64,000 bases of DNA from Pseudoalteromonas sp. T1lg88 (GTDB taxonomy: Bacteria > Pseudomonadota > Gammaproteobacteria > Enterobacterales > Alteromonadaceae): NCBI RefSeq assembly GCF_002964765.1, contig NZ_PQCF01000006.1, forward strand, positions 397,910 to 461,909, given 5' to 3'. Both the position numbers and the translations under genes were made by a program. Positions 19,459 to 28,426 of this stretch are shown here, piece after piece. How positions within the stretch are numbered: the first letter of the stretch is position 1; each line of letters opens with the position of its first letter. The notes under the pieces are model-generated. The model was not told where the DNA came from. It was given only the letters and a program-made list of their open reading frames with translations, and did not search any database.

Positions 19459-19668
19459 ATGAAAAAATATAGCCTTAAAACATTATCCATTTTTATCACG
19501 CTAGGATTGCTCGCCTCTTGCTCAAGTGTAAAAGAAGCGGGAAGAGATTTTGGCGGTGCTGTCAAAGAAGTGACAACAGAAATTGGTCATGCTTCAAGGG
19601 ATGCAGCAAAAGCTATTAAGAAAGAGACGAAAAAAGTAGTCTCAGAAATTAATAATAATGAAGAATGA
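19459..19668 (+). CDS. Small lipoprotein, entericidin-like
   Basis: 69 residues with a lipoprotein signal (MKKYSLKTLSIFITLGLLASC; lipobox LLAS-C), then a Lys/Glu/Ala-rich amphipathic tail (SVKEAGRDFGGAVKEVTTEI...) reminiscent of entericidin-type small lipoproteins. The start is 22 bases after the attC core, the normal spacing of a following cassette gene, but no second attC is recognisable downstream. It may therefore be a truncated second cassette. A role in envelope stress or a toxin/antidote pair is speculation. Confidence 0.65.
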   Translation: MKKYSLKTLSIFITLGLLASCSSVKEAGRDFGGAVKEVTTEIGHASRDAAKAIKKETKKVVSEINNNEE

Positions 19669-19964
19669 TTAGCATAATGTCTTATCAAAACACTCCGAAA
19701 CTAACAGGTATCGGTCTTCCCGTTTAGATTCGCGGAGTTTCCAAGGGGCGGTTGGCGCAAACTGCCCTTTGGTTATCGTCGCCAACGCGACAAATTCTTT
19801 CGGAGCAGAACCCCACTCACAGTTATCACCAATAATCTTACATATTGATTTATTAACGTTTTTAATAGATTTCCCCGCCATCTATTTATAGACTGCCCGC
19901 TCTCCATAGGGTGGCACAGCCAATAAAGCCACCAGCTTCTTAAATGAAAAAGGAAACCACATTT
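19669..19964. other. Gap between lipoprotein gene and Bax-inhibitor-like gene
   Basis: This contains a hairpin-prone block (AAGGGGCGGTT / AAACTGCCCTT near 19742-19770) and a longer imperfect stem (CCGAAACT near 19698 with GCGGAGTTT near 19733). A 70-codon minus-strand ORF lies here, but it has no support. I see no clear attC. Confidence 0.4.
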
Positions 19965-20627
19965 ATGCTCGAGTCTGATGTTTTTAAAAGACGAGTCACC
20001 AGTAGCCAAGAAATCAGCCCGGCGCTTTATAACCTGACAATAGGGCTATGTTTACTCTGGGGTTTTTCCGTAAACTGGTTTTTGGTCGTTAATATCGACC
20101 CGCAAACCCTGTGGGCCATCAACCCTTGGGTCTTCTTTATAGGCTATTTTGCTTCCTGCCTTGCCGGGGTATGGCTTTTTAACGAGTCGAAAAAACCAAT
20201 TGTCAGCTTTATCGGCTATAACCTGGTGGTTGTGCCTTTTGGCTTAATCGTCAACATGGTGGTGGCGCAATACAATGAGGTTCTAGTTGTTGAGGCGATT
20301 CGCCTTACCGCCGGCGTTACCCTGATTATGATGCTGCTGGGCTCTATGTATCCCAAGTTTTTTCAACGCATTGCCGGGGCTCTCAGCATTGCCCTGCTGG
20401 CGGTAATAGTAGTCGAGCTATTCCAGATATTTGTCCTGGGGATACATCATGAGTGGATCGATTGGGCCGTTGCGGTGATTTTTTGTGGCTATATCGGCTA
20501 CGACTGGGGCCGGGCGAACCAAATACCTAAGACTCTGGATAATGCGGTAGACAGCGCCGCGGCTCTGTATATGGATATTATTAACCTGTTTTTACGCATC
20601 CTCCGCATTCTAGGGAGAAAGCAGTAA
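19965..20627 (+). CDS. Bax inhibitor-1/YccA-family inner-membrane protein
   Basis: About 220 residues and seven hydrophobic segments. The C-terminus ALYMDIINLFLRILRILGRK, preceded by WIDWAVAVIFCGYIGYDWGRA, is the hallmark of the BI-1/TMBIM family (YccA, YbhL), implicated in FtsH modulation or ion leak. The ATG at 19965 is chosen because AAAAGGAAACC lies just upstream; a longer form from 19944 is possible. It has its own terminator. Confidence 0.85.
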   Translation: MLESDVFKRRVTSSQEISPALYNLTIGLCLLWGFSVNWFLVVNIDPQTLWAINPWVFFIGYFASCLAGVWLFNESKKPIVSFIGYNLVVVPFGLIVNMVVAQYNEVLVVEAIRLTAGVTLIMMLLGSMYPKFFQRIAGALSIALLAVIVVELFQIFVLGIHHEWIDWAVAVIFCGYIGYDWGRANQIPKTLDNAVDSAAALYMDIINLFLRILRILGRKQ

Positions 20628-20630
20628 CAA

Positions 20631-20658
20631 AAAAGGGAAGCACTTGGCTTCCCTTTTT
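20631..20658. terminator. Terminator between BI-1-like gene and can
   Basis: AAAGGGAAGC...GCTTCCCTTTTT hairpin with A and T tracts. It can terminate both convergent transcripts. Confidence 0.85.
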
Positions 20659-20671
20659 CATCTTACCGAGG

Positions 20672-21340
20672 TTAGTCGGTCAGCTCGCCACGAACGCGCT
20701 TAGCTACGTTCTCCAGCGCTTCCTTATAGCTGTCGCCCAGCTCCTGCTGGCAACGAGCCACAGAATTCATATCGTGCAGGCGGCCATTTTCCAGGCTATA
20801 CACCCAGCCATGTACCGTCAGTTCCTGGCCACGGGCCCAGGCGTCTTGCACTATATTGGTACGACATACATTACGTACCTGCTCGATAACATTCAGCTCG
20901 ATTAGGCGGGCAAGACGCTCCTGCTCCGGTGCCTGCTCAAGTAGCTCTAGGTGACGCTCTTTAATATCGCCTACATGGCGTAACCAGTTGTCGATCAAGC
21001 CAAATTTTGCTTCATCCAGAACCGCTTTAATACCGCCACAACCATAGTGGCCCACCACCATGATGTGTTTCACCTTAAGCACCTCAACGGCATACTGCAT
21101 GACCGACAAACAGTTATGGTCGGTGTGCACTACTACGTTAGCCACGTTGCGGTGTACGAACAGCTCGCCCGGCATTAGGTCAACGATCTGGTTGGCCGGT
21201 ACGCGCGAGTCCGAACAGCCAATCCATAAATACTCAGGATTCTGTTGCTCTGAGAGTTTCTTAAAGAACTCAGGATCTTGTTCGGTAGTACGCTTAGCCC
21301 ACTGCTTATTGTTTTCAAAAAGATGACTTAAGTTTTTCAC
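20672..21340 (-). CDS. can: Beta-class carbonic anhydrase
   Basis: It interconverts CO2 and bicarbonate in the cytoplasm. Zinc ligands are visible as IGCSDSRV and HYGCGG. With a GTG start at 21340 the first ligand cysteine is residue 42 and the aspartate is 44, the same numbering as E. coli Can, so I prefer that start over the TTG at 21352. The sequence follows Can closely (ELFVHRNVANVVVHTDHNCLSV; LIDNWLRHV). It lies 8 bases after the methyltransferase gene and is probably co-transcribed. Confidence 0.94.
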   Translation of the reverse strand: MKNLSHLFENNKQWAKRTTEQDPEFFKKLSEQQNPEYLWIGCSDSRVPANQIVDLMPGELFVHRNVANVVVHTDHNCLSVMQYAVEVLKVKHIMVVGHYGCGGIKAVLDEAKFGLIDNWLRHVGDIKERHLELLEQAPEQERLARLIELNVIEQVRNVCRTNIVQDAWARGQELTVHGWVYSLENGRLHDMNSVARCQQELGDSYKEALENVAKRVRGELTD

Positions 21341-21348
21341 AACAACTC

Positions 21349-22542
21349 TCAATTTAATTTCGCTTCTATAAAGATATTTCTGGGTGTCAGTGACGATTCA
21401 CAGAACTCGAAAATATCCACCCGGTAATTTGCTTGCTGCAAATATAAAGCACGATCGAGCACGAGCCAAACCTCAATTGCCCGACGAAACAGATGTCTTA
21501 CCAGTTCAATACGGTCGGTCATATGCTTTCGATCAGCACCAAAGGCCAAATAATGCGGGTAATTCAAGCCCTCTGGCAGGGTTAGCCCTTTCTGCTGTGC
21601 CGCCCACTGGCAAAAGTCTTTAAACTCACCGCTAAACACCAGCTTACCCACAGAAGGCACTGGGGTATACTCGTTGCGTTTAAATACATCGCGCACCAAT
21701 TGATCAAAGCCAAGACGCCACTGCACCTCGGTTTGGCGCAGCCGCTGCACCCTCTGCCCGGCGGTCACTGTTTGCTGCAGGGCTAACTTTAAGTCACTGC
21801 TATAAAAGCTGTTTTGGCTGGCTTTGGCGGCGCTGCTCATGGCCTGATAATGTTCACCGTCGATAAACAAATGATAGCAGCAAGGAGAAATAGACAAACG
21901 CTGGGTGCCCAAACGGCTGGCCTGGCGCATAAGTTCCTGATGCAAACCGCCACAGGCATGCAGGGCCACAGCATGATCACACTGCTGCAAGTAGCTCTGG
22001 CAATCGTCCTCAAGCACATTGGCGACATTAAAACGTATCGGCAAGGCAAAGCGCTGCGCCAACTCTTCTCCCTGAGCGCATAGCTGTGGCTGAATTTCGA
22101 CACTCTGTACGCCAATACCGTATTGATGCGCCAACAAACGCCCTAAATGGCCCTTGCCCGCACACCATTCCAATACGGTTTTGGTATTTTCTTGGGGTTG
22201 TAAATGAGCGACAAAGGCCTGAAGCTGAGTCAGCTTTCTGCCCTTAATGCCATTACTTAACCAAAAGGGTAAGGTCGGCTGCTCGGCCTCGCCTTGACGC
22301 AGCGGCAGAGCACTTAGTTTATCCAGCTGTGCCAGCTCGGGAATATAGGGTTGAAAAAAACGCAGCAACTGCTTAGGGTCGGCTTCAAGCTCAGCCACCT
22401 GCTCATCGCTTAAGCCATCAAGCACCCCGGCCAGCTCAGGCCAGGGGTATTGGCCACAGGAAAAGGCTACACACTGCCAGTAACGGCGAGTTTGATATAA
22501 GAGGTGATCCAGCGCTTCAAAGTGCGCAAGCAAGGCAGGCAT
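21349..22542 (-). CDS. SAM-dependent methyltransferase, METTL25/RRNAD1-like
   Basis: 397 residues. The central methyltransferase fold has motif I VLEWCAGKGHLGRLL, an acidic SVEIQ turn, and the unusual VALHACGGLHQELM motif seen in the METTL25/RRNAD1-type group of methyltransferases. RLSISPCCYHLF provides a Pro-Cys-Cys motif. The substrate is unknown; eukaryotic members modify ribosomal protein or RNA, which is only a distant guide. N-terminal (about 1-110) and C-terminal (about 260-397) regions are family-specific. Likely in one transcript with can. Confidence 0.68.
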   Translation of the reverse strand: MPALLAHFEALDHLLYQTRRYWQCVAFSCGQYPWPELAGVLDGLSDEQVAELEADPKQLLRFFQPYIPELAQLDKLSALPLRQGEAEQPTLPFWLSNGIKGRKLTQLQAFVAHLQPQENTKTVLEWCAGKGHLGRLLAHQYGIGVQSVEIQPQLCAQGEELAQRFALPIRFNVANVLEDDCQSYLQQCDHAVALHACGGLHQELMRQASRLGTQRLSISPCCYHLFIDGEHYQAMSSAAKASQNSFYSSDLKLALQQTVTAGQRVQRLRQTEVQWRLGFDQLVRDVFKRNEYTPVPSVGKLVFSGEFKDFCQWAAQQKGLTLPEGLNYPHYLAFGADRKHMTDRIELVRHLFRRAIEVWLVLDRALYLQQANYRVDIFEFCESSLTPRNIFIEAKLN

Positions 22543-22609
22543 AAGGGTACGGCGGTTAACAATTTGCCGGCGATTATAGCAAAGTAAGTGCCGGTACGCC
22601 GCAGTAATT

Positions 22610-23683
22610 CTATGCCTTCTTGGAGTGCCGAGCGCAGAAAAATAAATGAAGATAGGCAGGCACCGCCACCATCATCATCACCAGAGCCAGCACCATCATC
22701 CAGGATAAATTCATCGGTGAGTGCGGCGGCGATGGCTGATAAATAAAGCCATCAAAATGCTTCGCCAGCTTATCCGACTCTAAATGGTAGAGCTCAGTGA
22801 TCACCCGCCAACGGGCATCCGACATAGCCCCTATGGAATTCCCCGACTGCATGATCAAGGGCTTGAGCTGATCCGCCTCAAATGCCAATTGTTCCAAGGA
22901 TTTATTGGGAGCGTAATGTTGCTGCGTAAGGGCAATGGCATGGTCGAGATTCAGTAAGGCATAGCGCCAGCCGCGCATACTCGCCTGATAAAAGCGTTCA
23001 ACCACCTCAGGGGAGTGAGTAATCAGGTGTTTCGAGGTAAAAAGCACATCGCCATATACATTCAGGCCATAACGTTTTGGGCACACCAAACGATAGTCCA
23101 TGCCCAACTGGCTTAATTGATAGGGTTCATTGGTGACATACACCTGCATGGCGTCAATTTCTTGCGCCAGCCAGGCATCTAAATTGGACTTGCCAAGATG
23201 CTCTACCACCTCAACATCAACCTGGCGATGATCCAACAAGCTCATTAGCTCGGCATCTTCGCCCTTGGTCAGCAAACTGATACGCTGGCCTTGAAAGTCT
23301 TCGGGATTAAAAATGCCAGAGTCTTTACGCACCAGCCAGCAATAGGCTGAAGACTGCAATAAGGCCGCCAGTGCCACCACCGGCTTGCCTTCCAACCTTT
23401 GCTTGATAATGCCCGAGTGAGTCACTCCGAAATGAGCCTTGCCACTGAGCACCTTGGCCATGGTATCAGTGTCCGTTGGCGACGCCGGTACTATATTGAC
23501 TTCTAAACCCACATCGCGGTAATAGCCCAGCTCCTTGGCAACATAATATCCGGCAAACTGAAACTGATGCTGCCACTTAAGCTGTAAGGTTACGTTTGTG
23601 GGGGAGTCAGCCCAAGCCCATGGCATGGTGCACAGCAGCAAGAAGCAAACACAGTAGCTAGCGAATACGGTGGCTTTGTTCAC
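22610..23683 (-). CDS. NMT1/THI5-like solute-binding protein with C-terminal membrane anchor
   Basis: The 357-residue product has a signal peptide (about 1-25), then an NMT1/THI5-like periplasmic binding fold (VTLQLKWQHQFQFAGYYVAKELGYYRD is the classic opening), and ends with one transmembrane helix (LSWMMVLALVMMMVAVPAYLH) and a short basic tail. The sensor form of this domain usually precedes a cytoplasmic histidine kinase or GGDEF output; none follows here. It could bind a pyrimidine- or thiamine-precursor-like ligand. No ABC permease genes are adjacent. Confidence 0.8.
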   Translation of the reverse strand: MNKATVFASYCVCFLLLCTMPWAWADSPTNVTLQLKWQHQFQFAGYYVAKELGYYRDVGLEVNIVPASPTDTDTMAKVLSGKAHFGVTHSGIIKQRLEGKPVVALAALLQSSAYCWLVRKDSGIFNPEDFQGQRISLLTKGEDAELMSLLDHRQVDVEVVEHLGKSNLDAWLAQEIDAMQVYVTNEPYQLSQLGMDYRLVCPKRYGLNVYGDVLFTSKHLITHSPEVVERFYQASMRGWRYALLNLDHAIALTQQHYAPNKSLEQLAFEADQLKPLIMQSGNSIGAMSDARWRVITELYHLESDKLAKHFDGFIYQPSPPHSPMNLSWMMVLALVMMMVAVPAYLHLFFCARHSKKA

Positions 23684-23713
23684 GATTCATCCCTGATTAC
23701 GTTAACTACTCCA

Positions 23714-25270
23714 CTATAAGCAAGCTTCGCTGATATTGCCAGTTGCGCCACCTTGGCGATGGGCCAAAAACTGGCGATAACAAGGGTTTTGCGTTTCATC
23801 TATGTATTGATAGCCCAAACGCTGCAAATGCTGGTTAAAGGCCCCCAGCTCCACCTCGGGCACCTCAAATGCCGCCAGTACATTGCCGGTGGCAGCTCCA
23901 TGGTTGCGGTAATGAAACAGGCTTATATTCCATTTACTGCCCAGGGTATCCAAAAAGCGCGCTAAGGCGCCAGGATATTCAGGGAACTCGAAGCGCAACA
24001 AACGCTCTTCAAGCTGGTCGCTGGGCTTGCCGCCGACCATATAACGTACATGCAGCTTAGCCAGCTCATTATCCGACATATCAACATAGTCGTAACCTTG
24101 CTGATCAAGGGCTGCCAGCAGCTCTTGCAGTTCACTGGCGCCCTGGCGCAGACCGATACCCACAAAGATTTGTGCCTCGCCCGGACCGGCATAACGGTAG
24201 TTAAATTCGGTGATGGCACGGCCGCCCAAGGACTGACAAAAATGCTTAAAACTGCCCTTTTCTTCCTTAATGGTGACCGCCAGCAGGGCCTCATTTTTCT
24301 CACCCAGCGCGGTGCGCTCGGCGACATGGCGTAAACGGTCAAAGTTGAGATTGGCACCGGAAAGCACAGCCGCCAGCTTAAGCCCCTTCACACCCGAGTT
24401 ATTCACCCATTTTTTCAAACCGGCCAGCGCCAAGGCGCCGGAAGGCTCGGCCACGGCGCGGGTGCCAACAAAAATATCCTGTACCGCAGCACAAATTTCA
24501 TCGCCGCTGACGGTGACTACTTCATCGCAAAACTGCTGCGCCAGCCTAAAGGTTTCGGTGCCGATGATCTTCACCGCCACACCGTCGGCAAAGCTGCCGA
24601 CGCGCTCCAGTTCCACCGGCTTCCCGGCGGCCATGGCCGCTTGCAAGCAGGCACTTTCTTCGGCTTCAACGCCGATAACGCGAATGTCCGGGCGCAAAGA
24701 CTTGATATAGACCGCCATGCCGGCGAGTAGACCGCCGCCGCCGACCGGCACAAACACAGCATCCAGCTCGGGCAACTGCTGCATCAGTTCGCGGGCTATG
24801 GTGCCCTGGCCGACGATCACATCCGGGTCATCAAAGGGTGGCACAAACACCGCCCCCTGACGCTCGGCAAGAGCCAGCGCATAAGCCTTGGCGGCATCGA
24901 AATGATGACCATGAAGTATCACCTCGGCACCAAAATTACGCACCGCATCCACCTTGATCTGCGGCGTGGTCAAGGGCATCACGATAGTGGCCTGATGACC
25001 CAGCTCGGTGGCACTTAGCGCCACCCCCTGGGCATGGTTGCCCGCCGAGGCGGTAACCACCTTAGAACCCTTGGGTAACTTGCTCAGCTTGTTATAGGCA
25101 CCGCGCAATTTAAAGGAATATACGGGTTGCTGATCTTCCCGTTTAAGCCAGATTTTTGAACCCAGCTTGGCTTCCAAGGCACTGAGTTCACTGACCTCGG
25201 TCACCTTGACCAGGGGCTCCATATTAGCCTGTATGATGGCGCGAAAATAATCGAGTTCAGTGGCCGCCAT
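23714..25270 (-). CDS. ilvA: Biosynthetic threonine ammonia-lyase
   Basis: PLP enzyme converting threonine to 2-oxobutanoate, the committed step to isoleucine. 518 residues: catalytic fold with the PLP lysine in YSFKLRGAYNK, the phosphate-binding GGGGLLAG, and two C-terminal ACT-like regulatory regions (from about residue 330) for isoleucine feedback. It begins one base inside the ilvD stop (shared coordinate 25270), so it is tightly coupled as the last gene of ilvGMEDA. Confidence 0.95.
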   Translation of the reverse strand: MAATELDYFRAIIQANMEPLVKVTEVSELSALEAKLGSKIWLKREDQQPVYSFKLRGAYNKLSKLPKGSKVVTASAGNHAQGVALSATELGHQATIVMPLTTPQIKVDAVRNFGAEVILHGHHFDAAKAYALALAERQGAVFVPPFDDPDVIVGQGTIARELMQQLPELDAVFVPVGGGGLLAGMAVYIKSLRPDIRVIGVEAEESACLQAAMAAGKPVELERVGSFADGVAVKIIGTETFRLAQQFCDEVVTVSGDEICAAVQDIFVGTRAVAEPSGALALAGLKKWVNNSGVKGLKLAAVLSGANLNFDRLRHVAERTALGEKNEALLAVTIKEEKGSFKHFCQSLGGRAITEFNYRYAGPGEAQIFVGIGLRQGASELQELLAALDQQGYDYVDMSDNELAKLHVRYMVGGKPSDQLEERLLRFEFPEYPGALARFLDTLGSKWNISLFHYRNHGAATGNVLAAFEVPEVELGAFNQHLQRLGYQYIDETQNPCYRQFLAHRQGGATGNISEACL

Positions 25271-27126
25271 CAGCTTAACTCCTCAAGCTTTTGCAGATCG
25301 CGCACCGCGCCCTTATCGGCACTGGTGGCAAGCAAGGCATAGGCTTTAAGAGCCGGGGTCACCACACGCTCACGAGCAAGCGGCTTATAGGCCTGCTTAC
25401 CACGAGCCTCTTGCTGGGCGCGTCGCTCTGCAAGTTGCTCTTCGCTCAGCGCCAGGTTGATGCCACGGTTGGGGATATCTATCACCACCTGGTCACCATC
25501 TTCCACCAGGGCAATGGCACCGCCGCTGGCCGCCTCTGGCGAGACATGGCCGATGGATAAGCCTGAGGTGCCGCCGGAAAAGCGGCCATCTGTGATCAGC
25601 GCACAGTCTTTATCTAGGGCCATGGACTTAAGATAACTGGTGGGGTAAAGCATTTCCTGCATACCCGGGCCACCTTTAGGGCCTTCGTAGCGAATGATCA
25701 CCACGTCGCCCTTTTGTACCTTGCCCTCAAGAATGCCATCGACGGCATCATCCTGAGATTCATAAACCCGGGCGGTACCGGTAAATACCAGCATGTCCTC
25801 GGCAACGCCGGCACTTTTTACGATACAGCCGTTTGGCGCCAGGTTACCGTAGAGCACGGCCAAACCGCCGTCCTGACTAAAGGCATGTTCAACACTGCGG
25901 ATACAACCCTGCTGGCGATCCAGATCTAGCTCCTTCCAGCGATAATCCTGACTCATAGCCTTTGTAGTACGAATACCTGCCGGGCCGGCGCGATAGAAGG
26001 TTTGCGCCTGAGTATTTTCTGAGTCAGTAGCATCGAAACGGGCGATCACTTCGGCCAAACTCTTGCCTGCCACATGACCTACGGATAAATCGAGCTTATC
26101 GGCCTTGGCCAGCTCATTGAGTATGGCCATGATGCCACCGGCACGGTGCACATCTTCAATATGGTATTGCTGGGTGGCAGGTGCCACCTTACAAAGGAAT
26201 GGCGTGCTGCGGGACAGTCTGTCTATGTCCGTCATATCAAAGTCAACGCCGGCTTCTTGCGCCGCGGCCAGTAAGTGCAACACAGTATTAGAGGAACCGC
26301 CCATGGCGATATCCAGGGTCATGGCATTCATAAAGGCCGCCTGATTAGCGATATTGCGCGGCAGTACAGACGCATCATCATCACCATAAAAACGGTTACA
26401 TAAATCGACGATACGCTGACCCGCTTCCACATAAAGCTGCATACGATCCTTGTGGGTCGCAAGCGTGGTGCCATTACCAGGCAGAGCCAGACCTAAGGCT
26501 TCGAGCAAGCAGTTCATGGAGTTGGCGGTAAACATGCCGGAGCAGGAACCACAGGTAGGGCAGGCGGAGCGCTCAACCTGCTCCGAGTCTTCATCGCTAA
26601 CCGTAGGATCGGCGCCCTTGACCATGGCATCCACCAAATCCAGCTTGATATCTATATTGGCCAAACGGGTTTTACCCGCTTCCATGGGGCCGCCGGAGAC
26701 AAAGATCACCGGAATATTTAAACGCAGCGCGGCCAGCATCATGCCCGGGGTGATCTTATCGCAGTTAGATATACACACCATGGCATCGGCACAGTGGGCA
26801 TTGACCATGTATTCCACCGAGTCGGCAATGAGGTCGCGTGATGGCAAGGAGTAAAGCATGCCGCCATGGCCCATGGCGATGCCATCGTCTATGGCTATGG
26901 TATTAAACTCACGAGGTACGCCGCCGGCGTCGCGAATGGTCTGCGCCATCAGATCGCTGAGCTGGTTAAGATGCACGTGTCCTGGCACAAATTGCGTGTA
27001 GGAGTTGACCACAGCGATTATTGGTTTTTTAAAGTCGCTGTCGGTCATCCCGGTTGCTCGCCACAGGGCACGGGCGCCCGCTCTTTTACGTCCTTCGGTT
27101 GTTGTTGCACTGCGTAATTTAGCCAT
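25270..27126 (-). CDS. ilvD: Dihydroxy-acid dehydratase
   Basis: This iron-sulphur enzyme dehydrates dihydroxyvalerate and dihydroxymethylvalerate in valine and isoleucine synthesis. 618 residues (E. coli 616), with cluster cysteines in [10 protein letters not shown] and [18 protein letters not shown], and the C-terminal [22 protein letters not shown]. Fourth gene of the operon, separated from ilvE by 84 bases. Confidence 0.96.
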   Translation of the reverse strand: MAKLRSATTTEGRKRAGARALWRATGMTDSDFKKPIIAVVNSYTQFVPGHVHLNQLSDLMAQTIRDAGGVPREFNTIAIDDGIAMGHGGMLYSLPSRDLIADSVEYMVNAHCADAMVCISNCDKITPGMMLAALRLNIPVIFVSGGPMEAGKTRLANIDIKLDLVDAMVKGADPTVSDEDSEQVERSACPTCGSCSGMFTANSMNCLLEALGLALPGNGTTLATHKDRMQLYVEAGQRIVDLCNRFYGDDDASVLPRNIANQAAFMNAMTLDIAMGGSSNTVLHLLAAAQEAGVDFDMTDIDRLSRSTPFLCKVAPATQQYHIEDVHRAGGIMAILNELAKADKLDLSVGHVAGKSLAEVIARFDATDSENTQAQTFYRAGPAGIRTTKAMSQDYRWKELDLDRQQGCIRSVEHAFSQDGGLAVLYGNLAPNGCIVKSAGVAEDMLVFTGTARVYESQDDAVDGILEGKVQKGDVVIIRYEGPKGGPGMQEMLYPTSYLKSMALDKDCALITDGRFSGGTSGLSIGHVSPEAASGGAIALVEDGDQVVIDIPNRGINLALSEEQLAERRAQQEARGKQAYKPLARERVVTPALKAYALLATSADKGAVRDLQKLEELS

Positions 27127-27210
27127 GGTTACCTCGATATTTTTTGCGATTCACTGAATCGGCTTTCCTCATTCCCAAAAATTCGGCAACGCCCATGCGC
27201 TGCCACAAAC

Positions 27211-28133
27211 TTAGTCGTTTACGTATTCCAACCAGCCGCGAGGGTCTGGGCTTTGCCCTTTAACCAAAGCAAAATATGCTGCTTGCAGCTCTTCGGTGAT
27301 AGGGCCTCGCGCACCTTGACCAACAGGGATCTGATCCACGCTGCGCACCGGAACGATTTCTGCCGCTGTGCCTGTCATAAAAAACTCATCGGCCAGATAT
27401 AAGGCTTCACGAGCAATTGCCTCTTCGCGCACCTCAAAACCACGCTCTTTAGCCAGCGTCATTATGGTGTCGCGCGTCAGGCCAGGCAGGATACAGGCTG
27501 TGGTCGGCGGGGTATAAAGCACACCGTTTTTGATCACGAAGAGGTTTTCACCAGCGCCTTCACTCAGCAAGCCATTGGTGTCCAAGGCGATGCCTTCAAC
27601 ATAACCGTTACGCTTGGCTTCACCTGAGATAAGCTGTGATGACAAGTAGTTACCACCTGCTTTAGCGGCGGTTGGCATGGTATTCGGAGCCAGACGGTTC
27701 CAAGAAGAAATACACACATCCACACCCTGCGCCAATGAGTCTTCGCCCAGATAGGCACCCCATTGCATCGCCGCAACGGTGACATCGGCAACACGGGATT
27801 TAGGGTTGATCCCCAGGCCCACATGACCCAAAAATGCAAACGGACGCAAGTAAGCATCGCTAAAGCCATTTTGCTTTACCGCATCCTTACAGGCCTGGGT
27901 GAGTTGCTCTAAGGTAAAGGGAATTTCCATACGGTAGATCTTGGCCGAATCATAAAGAGCTTAAGGTGATCGGTTAAACGGAAAATTGCCGGACCGTTTG
28001 GCGTGTCATAGGCGCGAACACCTTCAAATACCGAGCTGCCATAGTGCAGCGCATGGCTTAATACGTGCGTCGTTGCTTGCTGATAGGGGATCATTTCGCC
28101 GTTATGCCAAATCAGTTCAGAGCTTTGTGTCAT
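27211..28133 (-). pseudogene. ilvE: Branched-chain amino acid aminotransferase, apparent frameshift
   Basis: IlvE transaminates the keto acids to Val, Ile and Leu. The family sequence is present but split. An N-terminal piece (28133 to about 27960: MTQSSELIWHNGEMIPY...RLTDHLK) continues in a second frame (LYDSAKIYRMEIPFTLEQL onward to 27211). Joining needs one extra base at about 27958-27959, where AAG-CT-CTTTATGAT is read instead of AAG-NNN-CTTTATGAT. Both halves otherwise match IlvE, including GEGENLFV and the PLP-fold C-terminus. Either a true mutation or a single-base sequencing error; no homopolymer is present at the site. Confidence 0.85.
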
Positions 28134-28183
28134 GTGTTGTACCTTCTTTAAAATTCAATTCTCGCGTTGCCATTGGACGCGGA

Positions 28184-28426
28184 CTAACTTGCTTGTTGCT
28201 GTAGCTGTGCCGTGGTGACACTGTGCACATCTACTAATTTATTGAGCTGCTGTGTTAAAAGATAGATAGGTTTATCGCTATCTACCGTGATATTGACCGC
28301 AAATTGATCTTGGTCACAGGCCAATTCCAGGGCGGTCAGTTTAAAACCACGGTGACGAGCCACTCGCAGGAAACGCTCCACGGCCACGGTTTGATTCGCT
28401 AAGTTTAGGGTTAAACGGTGTTTCAT
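28184..28426 (-). CDS. ilvM: Acetolactate synthase II small (regulatory) subunit
   Basis: 80 residues (E. coli IlvM 87), an ACT-type domain (KHRLTLNLANQTVAVERFLRV). It stabilises and regulates IlvG. Its start overlaps the ilvG stop by four bases (ATGA). Confidence 0.9.
   Translation of the reverse strand: MKHRLTLNLANQTVAVERFLRVARHRGFKLTALELACDQDQFAVNITVDSDKPIYLLTQQLNKLVDVHSVTTAQLQQQAS

Noticed and set aside
19660..19785. A second attC after the lipoprotein gene
   Set aside because: GCATAAT and GTTATC are present, but the arms are not complementary, so the attC fold is not supported.
19669..19881. 70-codon ORF on the minus strand after the lipoprotein gene
   Set aside because: No recognisable domain and no ribosome site that I could see; it overlaps hairpin-rich sequence, so I leave it out as a gene.
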